From Sporosarcina sp. D27 (lineage in GTDB: Bacteria > Bacillota > Bacilli > Bacillales_A > Planococcaceae), in the NCBI RefSeq assembly GCF_000586555.1, contig NZ_AZUC01000060.1:59064-123063 (forward strand): 64,000 nt of DNA. Direction: 5' to 3'. How positions within the stretch are numbered: the stretch's first letter is position 1; each line of letters opens with the position of its first letter. The position numbers and the translations under genes are program-made. The notes beneath the pieces were generated by a model. The model was given only the letters and a program-made list of their open reading frames with translations. It was not told the DNA's origin and searched no databases. Shown here piece by piece: positions 8,460 through 15,916 of the stretch.

Positions 8460-8729
8460 ATGAAGATTACAAACAATAACATTCCTCCGGTAAACCCTTA
8501 TCGGACGAACCAAGTGAAGAACGAACAAACTAAGAACGACACAGCTGTTAAGAAAGATCGTCTAGAAATTTCAAAAGAGGCCAAGCAACTTTCCGAACCG
8601 AGCCCGATTACGTCACAACGTAACGAAAAAGTCAGCGCATTGAAAGCACAAATCCAAGCTGGCACGTATAAGGTCGACGCGGAACAGCTCGCTTCCGATC
8701 TGATCGGCTATTACCAACCGAAACAATAA
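8460..8729 (+). CDS. flgM: Anti-SigD factor FlgM
   Basis: Protein of 89 residues, MKITNNN then a polar, probably disordered N-terminus, then KKDRLEISKEAKQL (the conserved DRLEIS motif) and VSALKAQIQAGTYKVDAEQLASDLI, the C-terminal helix that binds the flagellar sigma factor. FlgM holds SigD inactive until the hook-basal body is complete. It heads the flgM-flgN-flgK-flgL cluster as in B. subtilis. GAAAGGAG lies upstream. A weak SigD-like -10 (ACCGAAAT, 8409-8416) lies 44 bases upstream, without a good -35. Confidence 0.93.
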   Translation: MKITNNNIPPVNPYRTNQVKNEQTKNDTAVKKDRLEISKEAKQLSEPSPITSQRNEKVSALKAQIQAGTYKVDAEQLASDLIGYYQPKQ

Positions 8730-8765
8730 GCGAGCGCACTTAACTTGAAGAAAGCAGGGAATACC

Positions 8766-9263
8766 ATGCCAATCGAAATGATTCTAGGGCAGCTCGACCA
8801 ATTAGAGAAGCTTCATAGAAGCCTGCTGCGCATCGCAAACGAAAAAACAACACTCATCAAGAAAAATGACATCAGCGGACTCGATCAGCTACTAAAAGAC
8901 GAGCAAGCCCATCTCGCTGCAATCTTGCAGACAGACAAAGCCCGCGAAACAGCAGTCGCTGCGTTTTTCACCGAACAAGGACGTCCGGTACCGCTACAAC
9001 CGACAATCACAGATGTACTCAACATCATCCAAGAGCCTGAACACACTCAGCTCAAGGAGGCGAAGGACCGTCTCCTGCACGCGATTCATGAATTGAAATG
9101 GCAGAACGACTTAAACCAGAAGCTTACCTATCAATCGCTTCAATTTGTGAATCTGTCGCTGGACATGGTCCGTCCACGGACCGAATCCGTGAACTACTCA
9201 AAAAAAGAAATACAAGGCAAACCACTAACAGAGAAAATCGCATCATTCGATTCGCAAGCTTGA
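8766..9263 (+). CDS. flgN: FlgN flagellar chaperone
   Basis: Protein of 165 residues, almost entirely helical with heptad-like pattern (MILGQLDQLEKLHRSLLRIANEKTT, then LKEAKDRLLHAIHELKWQNDLNQKLTYQSLQFVNLSLDM). FlgN is the cytosolic export chaperone for the hook-filament junction proteins FlgK and FlgL, whose genes follow directly. I chose ATG 8766, with GCAGGGA upstream; the frame extends to a TTG at 8745 without a better site. It ends 13 bases before flgK. Confidence 0.88.
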   Translation: MPIEMILGQLDQLEKLHRSLLRIANEKTTLIKKNDISGLDQLLKDEQAHLAAILQTDKARETAVAAFFTEQGRPVPLQPTITDVLNIIQEPEHTQLKEAKDRLLHAIHELKWQNDLNQKLTYQSLQFVNLSLDMVRPRTESVNYSKKEIQGKPLTEKIASFDSQA

Positions 9264-9276
9264 GGAGGAAATCATC

Positions 9277-10788
9277 ATGGGCTCAACATTTATGGGACTA
9301 GAAACAAGCAAACGCGGCCTGCAAACCCAGCAGTCCGCTCTTTATACGACAGGACATAACATCAGTAATGCGAATACGCTTGGTTATTCGCGCCAGCGTG
9401 TCAATATGCAGGCTACTAGTGGATTCCCTGGTGTGGGAATGAATGCTGGAACAATACCTGGTTTCTTGGGAACCGGAGTTCAAGCAGGATCCATTCAAAG
9501 GATTCGAGATAGTTTCGTGGATCAACAATACCGCGGAGAGTCTAACAAACTCGGCTACTGGGATACTCGTTCAAACGCGATCAGTCAAGTTGAGGATATT
9601 ATGAATGAACCTTCTGAATACGGATTGCAGAAATCACTCAGCCAGTTTTGGAGCAGTTTAGAAGACTTAGCCGTGCACCCTGAAAATGGCGGAGCCCGCA
9701 AAGTCGTCATTGAACGTGGCAATGCTGTAGCAGATGCTTTCAACTATATGAACAAGTCATTGAAAGAGTTAAAGACCAATGCTGGCCAAGAACTGGATAT
9801 TGCAGCAAAAGACATCAATTCAATTTTAAAACAAATTGCGGGTCTAAATGAACAGATCAGTAGTATTGAGCCTAATGGCTACTTACCAAACGATTTATAT
9901 GACGCACGGGATTCGTTGATTGATGAGCTTTCAAGTTATTTACCGATTGAAGTGAGCTACACGAAATCAGGCGGGAATGCTTCAGCAGTTGCAGAAGGTT
10001 CCGTGACGATTAAGTTGAAATCAAATGATGCGAATACAACTATGAATCTTGTATCAGGCAAAGAACATACGACGATGACAGTAAACAAAACTGGTGAAGC
10101 CGTTACTGGTGTTTCTTTTTCTAAAGAAGGTGGCGGAACTTATGACCTTGCTGTAAAAGATATGATAAATACAGGAAGCATTAAGTCGCTTGTAGATACT
10201 TTCGGTTATGATGATGGAACAGGTGTGAAAGGTCTACTTCCGGATATGATTGGGAAGTTGGATAGGATGGAAAAAGCCTTTGTGAAAGCCTTCAATGATC
10301 AGCACAAAGAGGGGTATCAGCTAAATTCAGCGAATAAGGGAGAAGACTTCTTTATCAAAAATGCTGACGGAAAACTGGAAGTAAATAGTGACATCATTAA
10401 GGACCCGTCTAAAATCGCAGCTTCTTCTGCGGAAAACGCAGAAGGAAATGGAGATAACGCGAAGAAACTCGGAGGAATCCAATTTGTTGGGATAGATGGA
10501 GAAGGGGAAGGCCAATTGGGCGGTGCTACGATCCAAACCTACTTCCAGGGGATAATCGGTGAACTCGGCGTTGACGGGGAGCAAGCAGCTAAAATGAAAT
10601 TCAACTCAGAAACGCTCATGATTTCAGTATCGAATCGTCGTGATTCCATCAGTGCCGTATCACTTGATGAAGAAATGACAAACATGATCACATTCCAGCA
10701 AGCCTACAACGCCTCTGCACGTATGGTCACGGTTGTCGATGAAACGCTAGACAAAATCATAAACGGTATGGGTGTTGTCGGTAGATAA
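9277..10788 (+). CDS. flgK: Flagellar hook-associated protein 1 FlgK
   Basis: Protein of 503 residues. The N-terminal flagellar rod motif LQTQQSALYTTGHNISNANT is followed by GYSRQRVNMQ. The C-terminal FlgK/FlgE domain is visible as SVSNRRDSISAVSLDEEMTN and MITFQQAYNASARMVTVVDETLDKIINGMGVVG. FlgK is the first junction protein between hook and filament. Length is usual for the family. GAGGAGG precedes the ATG. It sits 18 bases upstream of flgL with AGGAGG between them. Confidence 0.96.
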   Translation: MGSTFMGLETSKRGLQTQQSALYTTGHNISNANTLGYSRQRVNMQATSGFPGVGMNAGTIPGFLGTGVQAGSIQRIRDSFVDQQYRGESNKLGYWDTRSNAISQVEDIMNEPSEYGLQKSLSQFWSSLEDLAVHPENGGARKVVIERGNAVADAFNYMNKSLKELKTNAGQELDIAAKDINSILKQIAGLNEQISSIEPNGYLPNDLYDARDSLIDELSSYLPIEVSYTKSGGNASAVAEGSVTIKLKSNDANTTMNLVSGKEHTTMTVNKTGEAVTGVSFSKEGGGTYDLAVKDMINTGSIKSLVDTFGYDDGTGVKGLLPDMIGKLDRMEKAFVKAFNDQHKEGYQLNSANKGEDFFIKNADGKLEVNSDIIKDPSKIAASSAENAEGNGDNAKKLGGIQFVGIDGEGEGQLGGATIQTYFQGIIGELGVDGEQAAKMKFNSETLMISVSNRRDSISAVSLDEEMTNMITFQQAYNASARMVTVVDETLDKIINGMGVVGR

Positions 10789-10806
10789 TAAGGAGGAATC
10801 ATAGAA

Positions 10807-11733
10807 ATGCGTGTTACACAATCGATGCTTTCAAATAATATGCTCCGTAACTTAACATCAAGCTATAGTAAAATGGGCAAACTCAACGATCAGTTAACTA
10901 CCGGGAAGAAAGTGAACCGTCCATCCGATGACCCTGTCGTAGCTATGCGTGGACTAGGCTACCGTATGCAAGTAGACAAAGTGGCACAGTATCAGCGTAA
11001 TATTGGTGAAGTGAATAACTGGCTCGATAGTACGGATGATGCACTTGATAAGGTCGGTCAAGCATTGCACCGCACGAAAGAACTTGTTACAAACGCTGCA
11101 AACTCGGGAGCTATGACAGATGCAGACCGTGAGAAAATTAAATCTGAGTTAGATCAACTTCGCAAACAAATTCAAGATACAGCGAATACCAAAGTTGGAG
11201 ACAAATATATTTTTAGTGGGACGAAGACTGGTAGTGCACTTTATGATAAAACTCTTGTAGATGACGGCAATGGAAATATGGTTGAAAAAGGCTATCCTGA
11301 AATTAGTACGGATACAGACCCAGCAGGTGCACTCACTGCGTTTGAGTCAGATGTGAATATAAATGTTTTCGATGGTGTACAGTTAAATGTTAACTCAAAT
11401 TCAGCAAAGCTATTCAAAGACATAGAGGCTATGTTTAAAAGTTTCGATGATCCTGATGTTGATTTCGATGCTGCAATTGGAAAAGTTGATGGCATGATGG
11501 ACGATCTCTTGACTGAACGTGCAGATGTAGGAGCACGACAAAATAGGGCAGAACTTATGAATGATCGCTTAGAAACTCAAGAAGTAATTGCTACTAAGCA
11601 AATGTCCGTGAATGAGGATATCGATTACGAAAAGGTCATTACTGAAATGATTACACAAGAATCAGTACATCGTGCAGCTCTTTCAGTTGGTGCACGAATC
11701 ATTCAGCCTTCACTCGTGGATTTCTTAAGATAA
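10807..11733 (+). CDS. flgL: Flagellar hook-associated protein 3 FlgL
   Basis: Protein of 308 residues with the flagellin-like N-terminus MRVTQSMLSNNMLRNL...QLTTGKKVNRPSDDPVVAMRGLGYR and the C-terminal helix EDIDYEKVITEMITQESVHRAALSVGARIIQPSLVDFLR. FlgL is the second junction protein, joining FlgK to the flagellin filament. AGGAGG lies upstream. Confidence 0.95.
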   Translation: MRVTQSMLSNNMLRNLTSSYSKMGKLNDQLTTGKKVNRPSDDPVVAMRGLGYRMQVDKVAQYQRNIGEVNNWLDSTDDALDKVGQALHRTKELVTNAANSGAMTDADREKIKSELDQLRKQIQDTANTKVGDKYIFSGTKTGSALYDKTLVDDGNGNMVEKGYPEISTDTDPAGALTAFESDVNINVFDGVQLNVNSNSAKLFKDIEAMFKSFDDPDVDFDAAIGKVDGMMDDLLTERADVGARQNRAELMNDRLETQEVIATKQMSVNEDIDYEKVITEMITQESVHRAALSVGARIIQPSLVDFLR

Positions 11734-11754
11734 TAGTAGATTCTGCACAAGATG

Positions 11755-11788
11755 TGCCGGGTACTCATGTGCCTGGCATTTGTTGTTT
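11755..11788 (+). terminator. Hairpin between flgL and yviE
   Basis: TGCCGGGTAC/GTGCCTGGCA pairs over ten base pairs (two G-U) around a four-base loop, followed by TTTGTTGTTT. The broken T tract suggests a partial terminator or attenuator rather than a strong stop. Confidence 0.5.
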
Positions 11789-11812
11789 CACATATAGAAG
11801 GAGGTGCCAATC

Positions 11813-12367
11813 ATGCAAATGCCACAACTCCAAATCCAAACAACACCTGGTAAATTAGGTCTAAACATCGAAATGCCAGTTCAGCAAATCGAACAACCAA
11901 GAGCGATAATCGACCAACAACAACCCGCTGCCATATTAGAGATTTCAACTACAAAGCCTCAGCTATCATTAGATACCACTGCAGTACGTGAAGATATTGA
12001 TATGAAGAGTGTCTTTAAACGTACTGAAGAATACGCTCAACTGGGACGACAAGCAGCATTAGACGGAGTGGGAAGGCGAGCGGTAGAGGGACAGCAGCTA
12101 TTGAGGATAGAAAACGGTGGCAATGCAATTGCAGACTTAGCGAAGCAAAATGGCACACCGCCTCCAGCACCTTTAGGTATTCGATTTGTTGCCAATCGCT
12201 CTAAAATACTGATGTCGATTTCACCAGGAACAACAACTGTCAACGTCACACCGCAGAAACCAGTGTTCAACGCCCAAGTGAACAAACTGATCCACACGTA
12301 CACACCCGGCAAAGTGACCGGCACCATGGAACAGTACCCATCCATCCAGATCGACTGGAAAGGATAA
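11813..12367 (+). CDS. yviE: YviE family protein (DUF6470)
   Basis: Protein of 184 residues. The first ~60 residues are rich in Gln and Pro (MQMPQLQIQTTPGKLGLNIEMPVQQIEQPRA), and the Q-I-x-x-x-P-x-K-L-G start is typical of the YviE family, which always lies between flgL and fliW in Bacillales. Function unknown; the position implies a flagellar role. I chose ATG 11813, eight bases after GGAGG; an in-frame GTG at 11804 overlaps that site. Codon use changes within the gene: from about 12230 onward C- and G-ending codons dominate, as in the two genes that follow. Confidence 0.8.
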   Translation: MQMPQLQIQTTPGKLGLNIEMPVQQIEQPRAIIDQQQPAAILEISTTKPQLSLDTTAVREDIDMKSVFKRTEEYAQLGRQAALDGVGRRAVEGQQLLRIENGGNAIADLAKQNGTPPPAPLGIRFVANRSKILMSISPGTTTVNVTPQKPVFNAQVNKLIHTYTPGKVTGTMEQYPSIQIDWKG

Positions 12368-12392
12368 TCCGTACACCGAAGGAGACACCCGC

Positions 12393-12836
12393 ATGACCAT
12401 CCAGACCAAATTCCACGGCGAACTCGACCTGGACACACTCACGCAATGGACATTCCCGAAAGGGCTGCCCGGCCTTGAAGACGAAACCGCATTCGTCCTC
12501 CTGCCGATTGAAGGCAACGACAGCTTCCAGGTCATGCAGTCCGTCCGCACACCCGCCGTCGCGCTCATCGTCGCGAACCCATACACCGTCGTCAGCGACT
12601 ACTCGTTCGCCATCGACGACCCGACACTCGAACTGCTCGGCATCGACACCCAGGAAGACCTCATGATCTTGTCCGTCATGTCCATGAAAGACCCATTTAA
12701 CGCATCGACCATCAACCTGCAGGCGCCGCTCATCTTCAACATCCAGAACCATACCGCCAAGCAGATGATCCTGAACGACAGCAACTACAGCCTGCGCACC
12801 CCAATCGGCGTACCGGCACAAAAGGGGGCACGCTGA
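12393..12836 (+). CDS. fliW: Flagellar assembly factor FliW
   Basis: Protein of 147 residues. TFPKGLPGLEDETAFVLLPIEGN at the N-terminus, ALIVANPYTVVSDYSF in the middle and NLQAPLIFNIQNHTAKQMILNDSNYSLRTPI at the C-terminus are the FliW signatures. FliW binds CsrA and relieves its repression of hag; free flagellin binds FliW, making a homeostatic switch. The stop is one base from the csrA start, so the two are translationally coupled. Codon use is markedly C-rich compared with flgK/flgL upstream. Confidence 0.95.
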   Translation: MTIQTKFHGELDLDTLTQWTFPKGLPGLEDETAFVLLPIEGNDSFQVMQSVRTPAVALIVANPYTVVSDYSFAIDDPTLELLGIDTQEDLMILSVMSMKDPFNASTINLQAPLIFNIQNHTAKQMILNDSNYSLRTPIGVPAQKGAR

Positions 12837-12837
12837 C

Positions 12838-13056
12838 ATGCTCGTCCTCTCCCGCAAACCGAATGAATCCTTAAAAATTGGCGACAACATCGAACTCAAA
12901 ATCATCGAAATCAAAGGCGACTCAGTCCGCATCGGCATCGAAGCCCCCAAATCCGTCGAAATCCTGCGCGGCGAACTCGTCGCCTCCATCTCCGAAAATA
13001 ACACCGAAGCCATCGAAATCGACCTTAGCCTCTTCAACCAACTGAAGAAAAACTAA
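12838..13056 (+). CDS. csrA: CsrA translational repressor
   Basis: Protein of 72 residues, MLVLSRKPNESLKIGDNIELKIIEIKGDSVRIGIEAPKSVEILR-type, with the RNA-binding strand residues L4/R6 and the VRIGIEAP segment intact. CsrA is a small dimeric protein that binds GGA motifs in mRNA leaders; in B. subtilis it blocks the hag Shine-Dalgarno. The hag leader 500 bases downstream contains suitable GGA sites (13529-13565). A terminator follows directly. Confidence 0.96.
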   Translation: MLVLSRKPNESLKIGDNIELKIIEIKGDSVRIGIEAPKSVEILRGELVASISENNTEAIEIDLSLFNQLKKN

Positions 13057-13082
13057 AAAATGAGCCCACCTGGCTCTTTTTT
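13057..13082 (+). terminator. Terminator of the fliW-csrA transcript
   Basis: A6, then GAGCC/GGCTC with a five-base loop and a T6 tail, just after the csrA stop. Confidence 0.85.
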
Positions 13083-13278
13083 AGTTTCCAGCACTTCCTC
13101 CAGGTGTACCTGTGCCTGACATCCATTCGCGCACCTCAGCTAATTGTGGCACGCACAGCGTACCTGGGTAGAATGGGACTGCTGGCCACGCGCTCCATCC
13201 AGTAGAACCCATCCTTGCCAAAACCACCGGACCATATATGCGGGGCTATCCCGCTGTTTAACGGCTCACCCATTCAAA

Positions 13279-13338
13279 GGGTGCCAGCCTGTCACCCAAT
13301 TCGCGGAATAACGCGAATGGTATTACAGGCTGGCACCC
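13279..13338. repeat. Nested inverted repeat upstream of hag
   Basis: A perfect 14-bp inverted repeat, GGGTGCCAGCCTGT (13279-13292) and ACAGGCTGGCACCC (13325-13338), encloses a second perfect repeat, ATTCGCG/CGCGAAT (13299-13305 and 13312-13318) with a six-base loop. It lies about 100 bases before the hag promoter. There is no T tract, so it is not a standard terminator. The rest of 13083-13437 shows no gene. Confidence 0.8.
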
Positions 13339-13437
13339 GCCGCAAGAAAGTAAACGTGCCAAGTCCACGCATACCTAACCGCATTCCTCCCTCTCTCCAC
13401 AAAGAGAAAAATATCCAAAATCTTTCTTGAAAAACGC

Positions 13438-13464
13438 TAAACAATAATGGACCACTTCCGATAC
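13438..13464 (+). promoter_or_regulatory. SigD promoter of hag
   Basis: TAAA (13438-13441), exactly 15 bases, then TCCGATAC (13457-13464), against the SigD consensus TAAA-N15-GCCGATAT. It gives a leader of roughly 100 bases before the hag ATG. Confidence 0.85.
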
Positions 13465-13528
13465 TAATACTGTAAGCAAGAGAAGGATGGTTCGGCCGGC
13501 ATCCCGATTGCGCAAACAAAAAACAAAC

Positions 13529-13565
13529 GGGTCACAAGGACGTGAACCCTCACAACTCAAGGAGG
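13529..13565 (+). promoter_or_regulatory. Probable CsrA-binding sites in hag leader
   Basis: GGGTCAC (13529-13535) pairs with GTG-A-ACCC (13542-13549), displaying AAGGAC in the loop. ACAAGGACGT matches the CsrA SELEX pattern (ACARGGAUGU) closely. A second GGA lies in the Shine-Dalgarno AAGGAGG (13559-13565). Two sites, one upstream hairpin and one on the ribosome binding site, is the arrangement known for B. subtilis hag. Confidence 0.7.
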
Positions 13566-13573
13566 AAACAACA

Positions 13574-14740
13574 ATGATTATCAATCATAACATCGCAGCA
13601 ATGAACACTCACCGCCAACTGGGAGCTAACAATACTAGCGCATCGAAAAACCTCGAAAAGTTGTCTTCTGGTCTGAAAATTAACAAAGCTGGAGACGACG
13701 CTGCTGGTTTGGCAATCTCTGAAAAAATGCGCGGACAGATTCGTGGTTTGGACATGGCTCAAAAGAACGCTCAAGATGGCATTTCTTTGATCCAGACTGC
13801 TGAAGGTGCATTGAATGAAACTCATGATATTCTTCAGCGTATGCGTGAATTGGCAGTGCAATCTTCAAACGATACTAATAATGATGCTGACCGTGCTGAA
13901 CTTCAAAAAGAAGTTGATCAGTTAGCTCAAGAAATCACACGAATTTCCGACAATACAGAATTCAACACCAAGAATCTTCTTGGGAAAAATGGAGAAGCAG
14001 GTTTCTCAGGTAAGTTCCATATTGGCGCAAACACTGGGCAAGATATCAGTCTGGATATTAAGAACATGAGTGCTGATTCATTGAAAGTTGAAGGAGTTGC
14101 TTCTGCAGCTGTAGCTTCAACAGGCTCAATTCAAGGAATTAACGTTTCAGGCGATAATGGAACTAACTACACTGTAAACATTGTTCAAGGTACAGGAAAC
14201 AACGTAACAGCAGGAGCTGCAATTGACGGAAATACAATTACAGTGACACTAGGTACTGATGGAACTGGGGTAGCTCAAGATTCAGATTTAACAGCCGTAG
14301 CTGGTTTCATTAATGGTCTAAATGGAGTTACTGCTGCTGTTGACGCGGGGGCTACTGCTGCAACAGTTGCTGTAGCTGGTACTGCAACACTTACAGGCGG
14401 TAAGGCAGAAGTAACTGCAGAGGATGCAAAGCTTAAAGGAATTGATATTTCATCACAAGCATCTGCATCGGCGGCAGTAAAAACAATTAATGACGCTATT
14501 GAAACAGTTTCTGCAGAACGCTCGAAACTCGGTGCAACTCAAAACCGCCTGGAGCACACAATCAACAACCTCGGAACTTCTTCCGAAAACTTGACTGCAG
14601 CTGAATCACGCATCAGGGATGTTGATATGGCGAAAGAAATGATGTCGTTCACAAAGAATAACATCCTGACTCAAGCAGCACAAGCTATGCTGGCTCAAGC
14701 ACAACAGAGTTCGCAAGGAGTTCTCCAACTTCTTCGATAA
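13574..14740 (+). CDS. hag: Major flagellin Hag (unspliced reading)
   Basis: Flagellin of 388 residues when read straight through. MIINHNIAAMNTHRQLGANN, NLEKLSSGLKINKAGDDAAGLAISE and MRGQIRGLDMAQKNAQDGISL form D0/D1. Residues ~165-300 are a Gly/Thr/Ala-rich D2/D3-like insert. The C-terminal D1/D0 has SKLGATQNRLEHTINNL, AESRIRDVDMAKEMM and AAQAMLAQAQQSSQGVLQLLR. ATG 13574 follows AAGGAGG by eight bases; the frame runs further upstream but without a site. The region after the stop contains a group I intron core and a second flagellin C-terminus (15072-15116). If splicing joins 14695 to 15072, the last 14 residues become QANQQPQGVLQLLR and the protein is again 388 residues. The next flagellar gene, flaG, is 10 kb away instead of adjacent. 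Confidence 0.95.
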   Translation: MIINHNIAAMNTHRQLGANNTSASKNLEKLSSGLKINKAGDDAAGLAISEKMRGQIRGLDMAQKNAQDGISLIQTAEGALNETHDILQRMRELAVQSSNDTNNDADRAELQKEVDQLAQEITRISDNTEFNTKNLLGKNGEAGFSGKFHIGANTGQDISLDIKNMSADSLKVEGVASAAVASTGSIQGINVSGDNGTNYTVNIVQGTGNNVTAGAAIDGNTITVTLGTDGTGVAQDSDLTAVAGFINGLNGVTAAVDAGATAATVAVAGTATLTGGKAEVTAEDAKLKGIDISSQASASAAVKTINDAIETVSAERSKLGATQNRLEHTINNLGTSSENLTAAESRIRDVDMAKEMMSFTKNNILTQAAQAMLAQAQQSSQGVLQLLR

Positions 14741-15071
14741 TGTTGTACGGGCGTCTTATCTGGTAACGGATAAGAGCATCACTGGGTGAATTGCTGGAAC
14801 CTCCTGAGAGCTCTTCTGCCACAGCGCAACTGGAAACGGTAAACGCGATGGCCTGAAAAACGATGAGATTGGACAATCAGCAGCGAAGCCTCTGTCGGGA
14901 AACCGTGGGGAACGTTCAACGACTAGGATAGACCGTCTACGGCGCAGGTGCTATGACGATGAAATCCGTAGGGTGTTGCCGAGTAGCAACATTCGAAGTG
15001 CCCAGCTCCTGCTGAAGTACGGCAGGATGAAGATATAGTCTATACCATGATTGAAAGACATGGAGGCATAG
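14696..15071 (+). ncRNA. Group I intron (IA-like) in the 3' end of hag
   Basis: All conserved core elements are readable in order. P3 5' strand CTGGGTG (14782-14788); P element AATTGCTGG (14789-14797); Q element AATCAGCAGC (14875-14884); R element GTTCAACGACTA (14914-14925); P3 3' strand GTGCCCAG (14998-15005); P8 CCTGC/GCAGG (15008-15012, 15022-15026); S element AAGATATAGTC (15030-15040); P9 CCATG/CATGG (15045-15049, 15059-15063). P7 is GACTA (14921-14925) with TAGTC (15036-15040). About 70 bases between R and P3' hold extra stems, as in subgroup IA. A P2 hairpin (CTTATC/GATAAG) lies at about 14755-14776. Boundaries are inferred: U14695 as 5' exon end and G15071 as terminal G give a perfect flagellin reading frame. 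I did not find a convincing P1 for that U. No homing endonuclease gene is present. Confidence 0.85.
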
Positions 15072-15116
15072 CAAGCCAACCAACAACCACAAGGCGTACT
15101 TCAATTGTTGCGCTAA
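15072..15116 (+). other. Second hag exon: alternative flagellin C-terminus
   Basis: Fifteen codons reading QANQQPQGVLQLLR then TAA. This is the same end as B. subtilis Hag (QANQQPQNVLQLLR) and is closer to it than the QAQQSSQGVLQLLR encoded at 14696-14737. A TAG sits directly upstream in frame, so it can only be translated after splicing. The two 14-residue ends are alike in protein but differ at many synonymous positions. It could instead be the remnant of a lost second flagellin gene. Confidence 0.75.
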
Positions 15117-15127
15117 TATGGTTATAC

Positions 15128-15163
15128 AAAACGCGATCCAGAGAACTGGATCGCGTTTTACTA
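15128..15163 (+). terminator. Terminator of the hag transcript
   Basis: Perfect 14-bp stem AAAACGCGATCCAG/CTGGATCGCGTTTT with loop AGAA. It lies after the second exon and no terminator follows the first stop, so the hag mRNA must include the intron. Confidence 0.92.
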
Positions 15164-15192
15164 ATTAATATAAATTGGAGAGACTATTGACA

Positions 15193-15906
15193 ATGAAAGA
15201 TTATACTAAGATATCTATTAATTCCGAAGTGAATAAGAAAATTAATTCTTTGGATAAAACTAGAGAAAATAGAATCGAAATGAGTAAAAGATTAAAAAAG
15301 TATAATGACCAATGGCAATTTGTTTTTTTCTTTTTAAATATAGAAGCAGTAATATTTGTTGTCCTGTCACTTGTATTTAATAGCGATGTAAATATTGATG
15401 TAAATCATCAATTCGGGATGTACTCAAGTCTTTTCGCTATATATGTAATATTATTACAATACTATGTATCGAACTTAAACTACAATGAGAGATCCTTAAA
15501 ATTACATTATCATCAGCTAGATATTGAAGATTTAATTTTAAAACTGAAAGGTATAATGTTAAATATAAGCGAGTCGAAGCAATCAAACGAGTTAAGTACA
15601 CTTGAAGAGAGATTTAGTGCGGTAATGTATAAATATCAACTATTATTAAAAAGTAATGAAAACCATAAATCCATTGATAATAAAGTAGCTATATACAAAA
15701 AAAATAATCGCAATAAAAACGTCAATAAATCTCCTGTTGATTTTGAAGCTAACAAAAACAATAACGAATCAGATGAAGAAAGAGTTTGTAACTCATCAAG
15801 TGAGAATGAAAAAAAGCCGATAGATTATAGTTTAGACAACATTTTTTTAAAAATAAATATGATAGTTGTAGTTATGTTTATATTAGTCATGATGAAATTT
15901 TTATAA
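15193..15906 (+). CDS. SLATT-like membrane protein partnered with RT
   Basis: Protein of 237 residues. The N-terminal ~45 residues are charged; then come a membrane segment (WQFVFFFLNIEAVIFVVLSL), a second (MYSSLFAIYVILLQYYVSNL), and a helical segment with RSLKLHYHQLDIEDLILKLK. A poly-Asn/Lys linker and a third membrane segment (KINMIVVVMFILVMMKFL) close it. The two-helix hairpin plus following helix resembles SLATT domains, predicted membrane effectors of defence systems; a SLATT family associated with reverse transcriptases has been described from genome comparison. I assign it by architecture, not by a database match. I chose ATG 15193 with GGAGAG upstream. It ends 10 bases before the RT gene. 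Both genes are much more AT-rich than their neighbours, suggesting horizontal transfer. Confidence 0.6.
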   Translation: MKDYTKISINSEVNKKINSLDKTRENRIEMSKRLKKYNDQWQFVFFFLNIEAVIFVVLSLVFNSDVNIDVNHQFGMYSSLFAIYVILLQYYVSNLNYNERSLKLHYHQLDIEDLILKLKGIMLNISESKQSNELSTLEERFSAVMYKYQLLLKSNENHKSIDNKVAIYKKNNRNKNVNKSPVDFEANKNNNESDEERVCNSSSENEKKPIDYSLDNIFLKINMIVVVMFILVMMKFL

Positions 15907-15916
15907 TGGGTGATAA

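Noticed and set aside
12267..13037. 256-residue minus-strand frame opposite fliW-csrA
   Set aside because: Antisense shadow caused by the C/G-ending codons of fliW and csrA; both sense proteins are unmistakable.
14741..15160. Possibility that the RT at 15917 belongs to a group II intron inserted in hag
   Set aside because: The structured RNA shows group I core elements (P, Q, R, S). No group II domain V hairpin was found, and the RT lacks a recognisable maturase/En layout and lies beyond the hag terminator.
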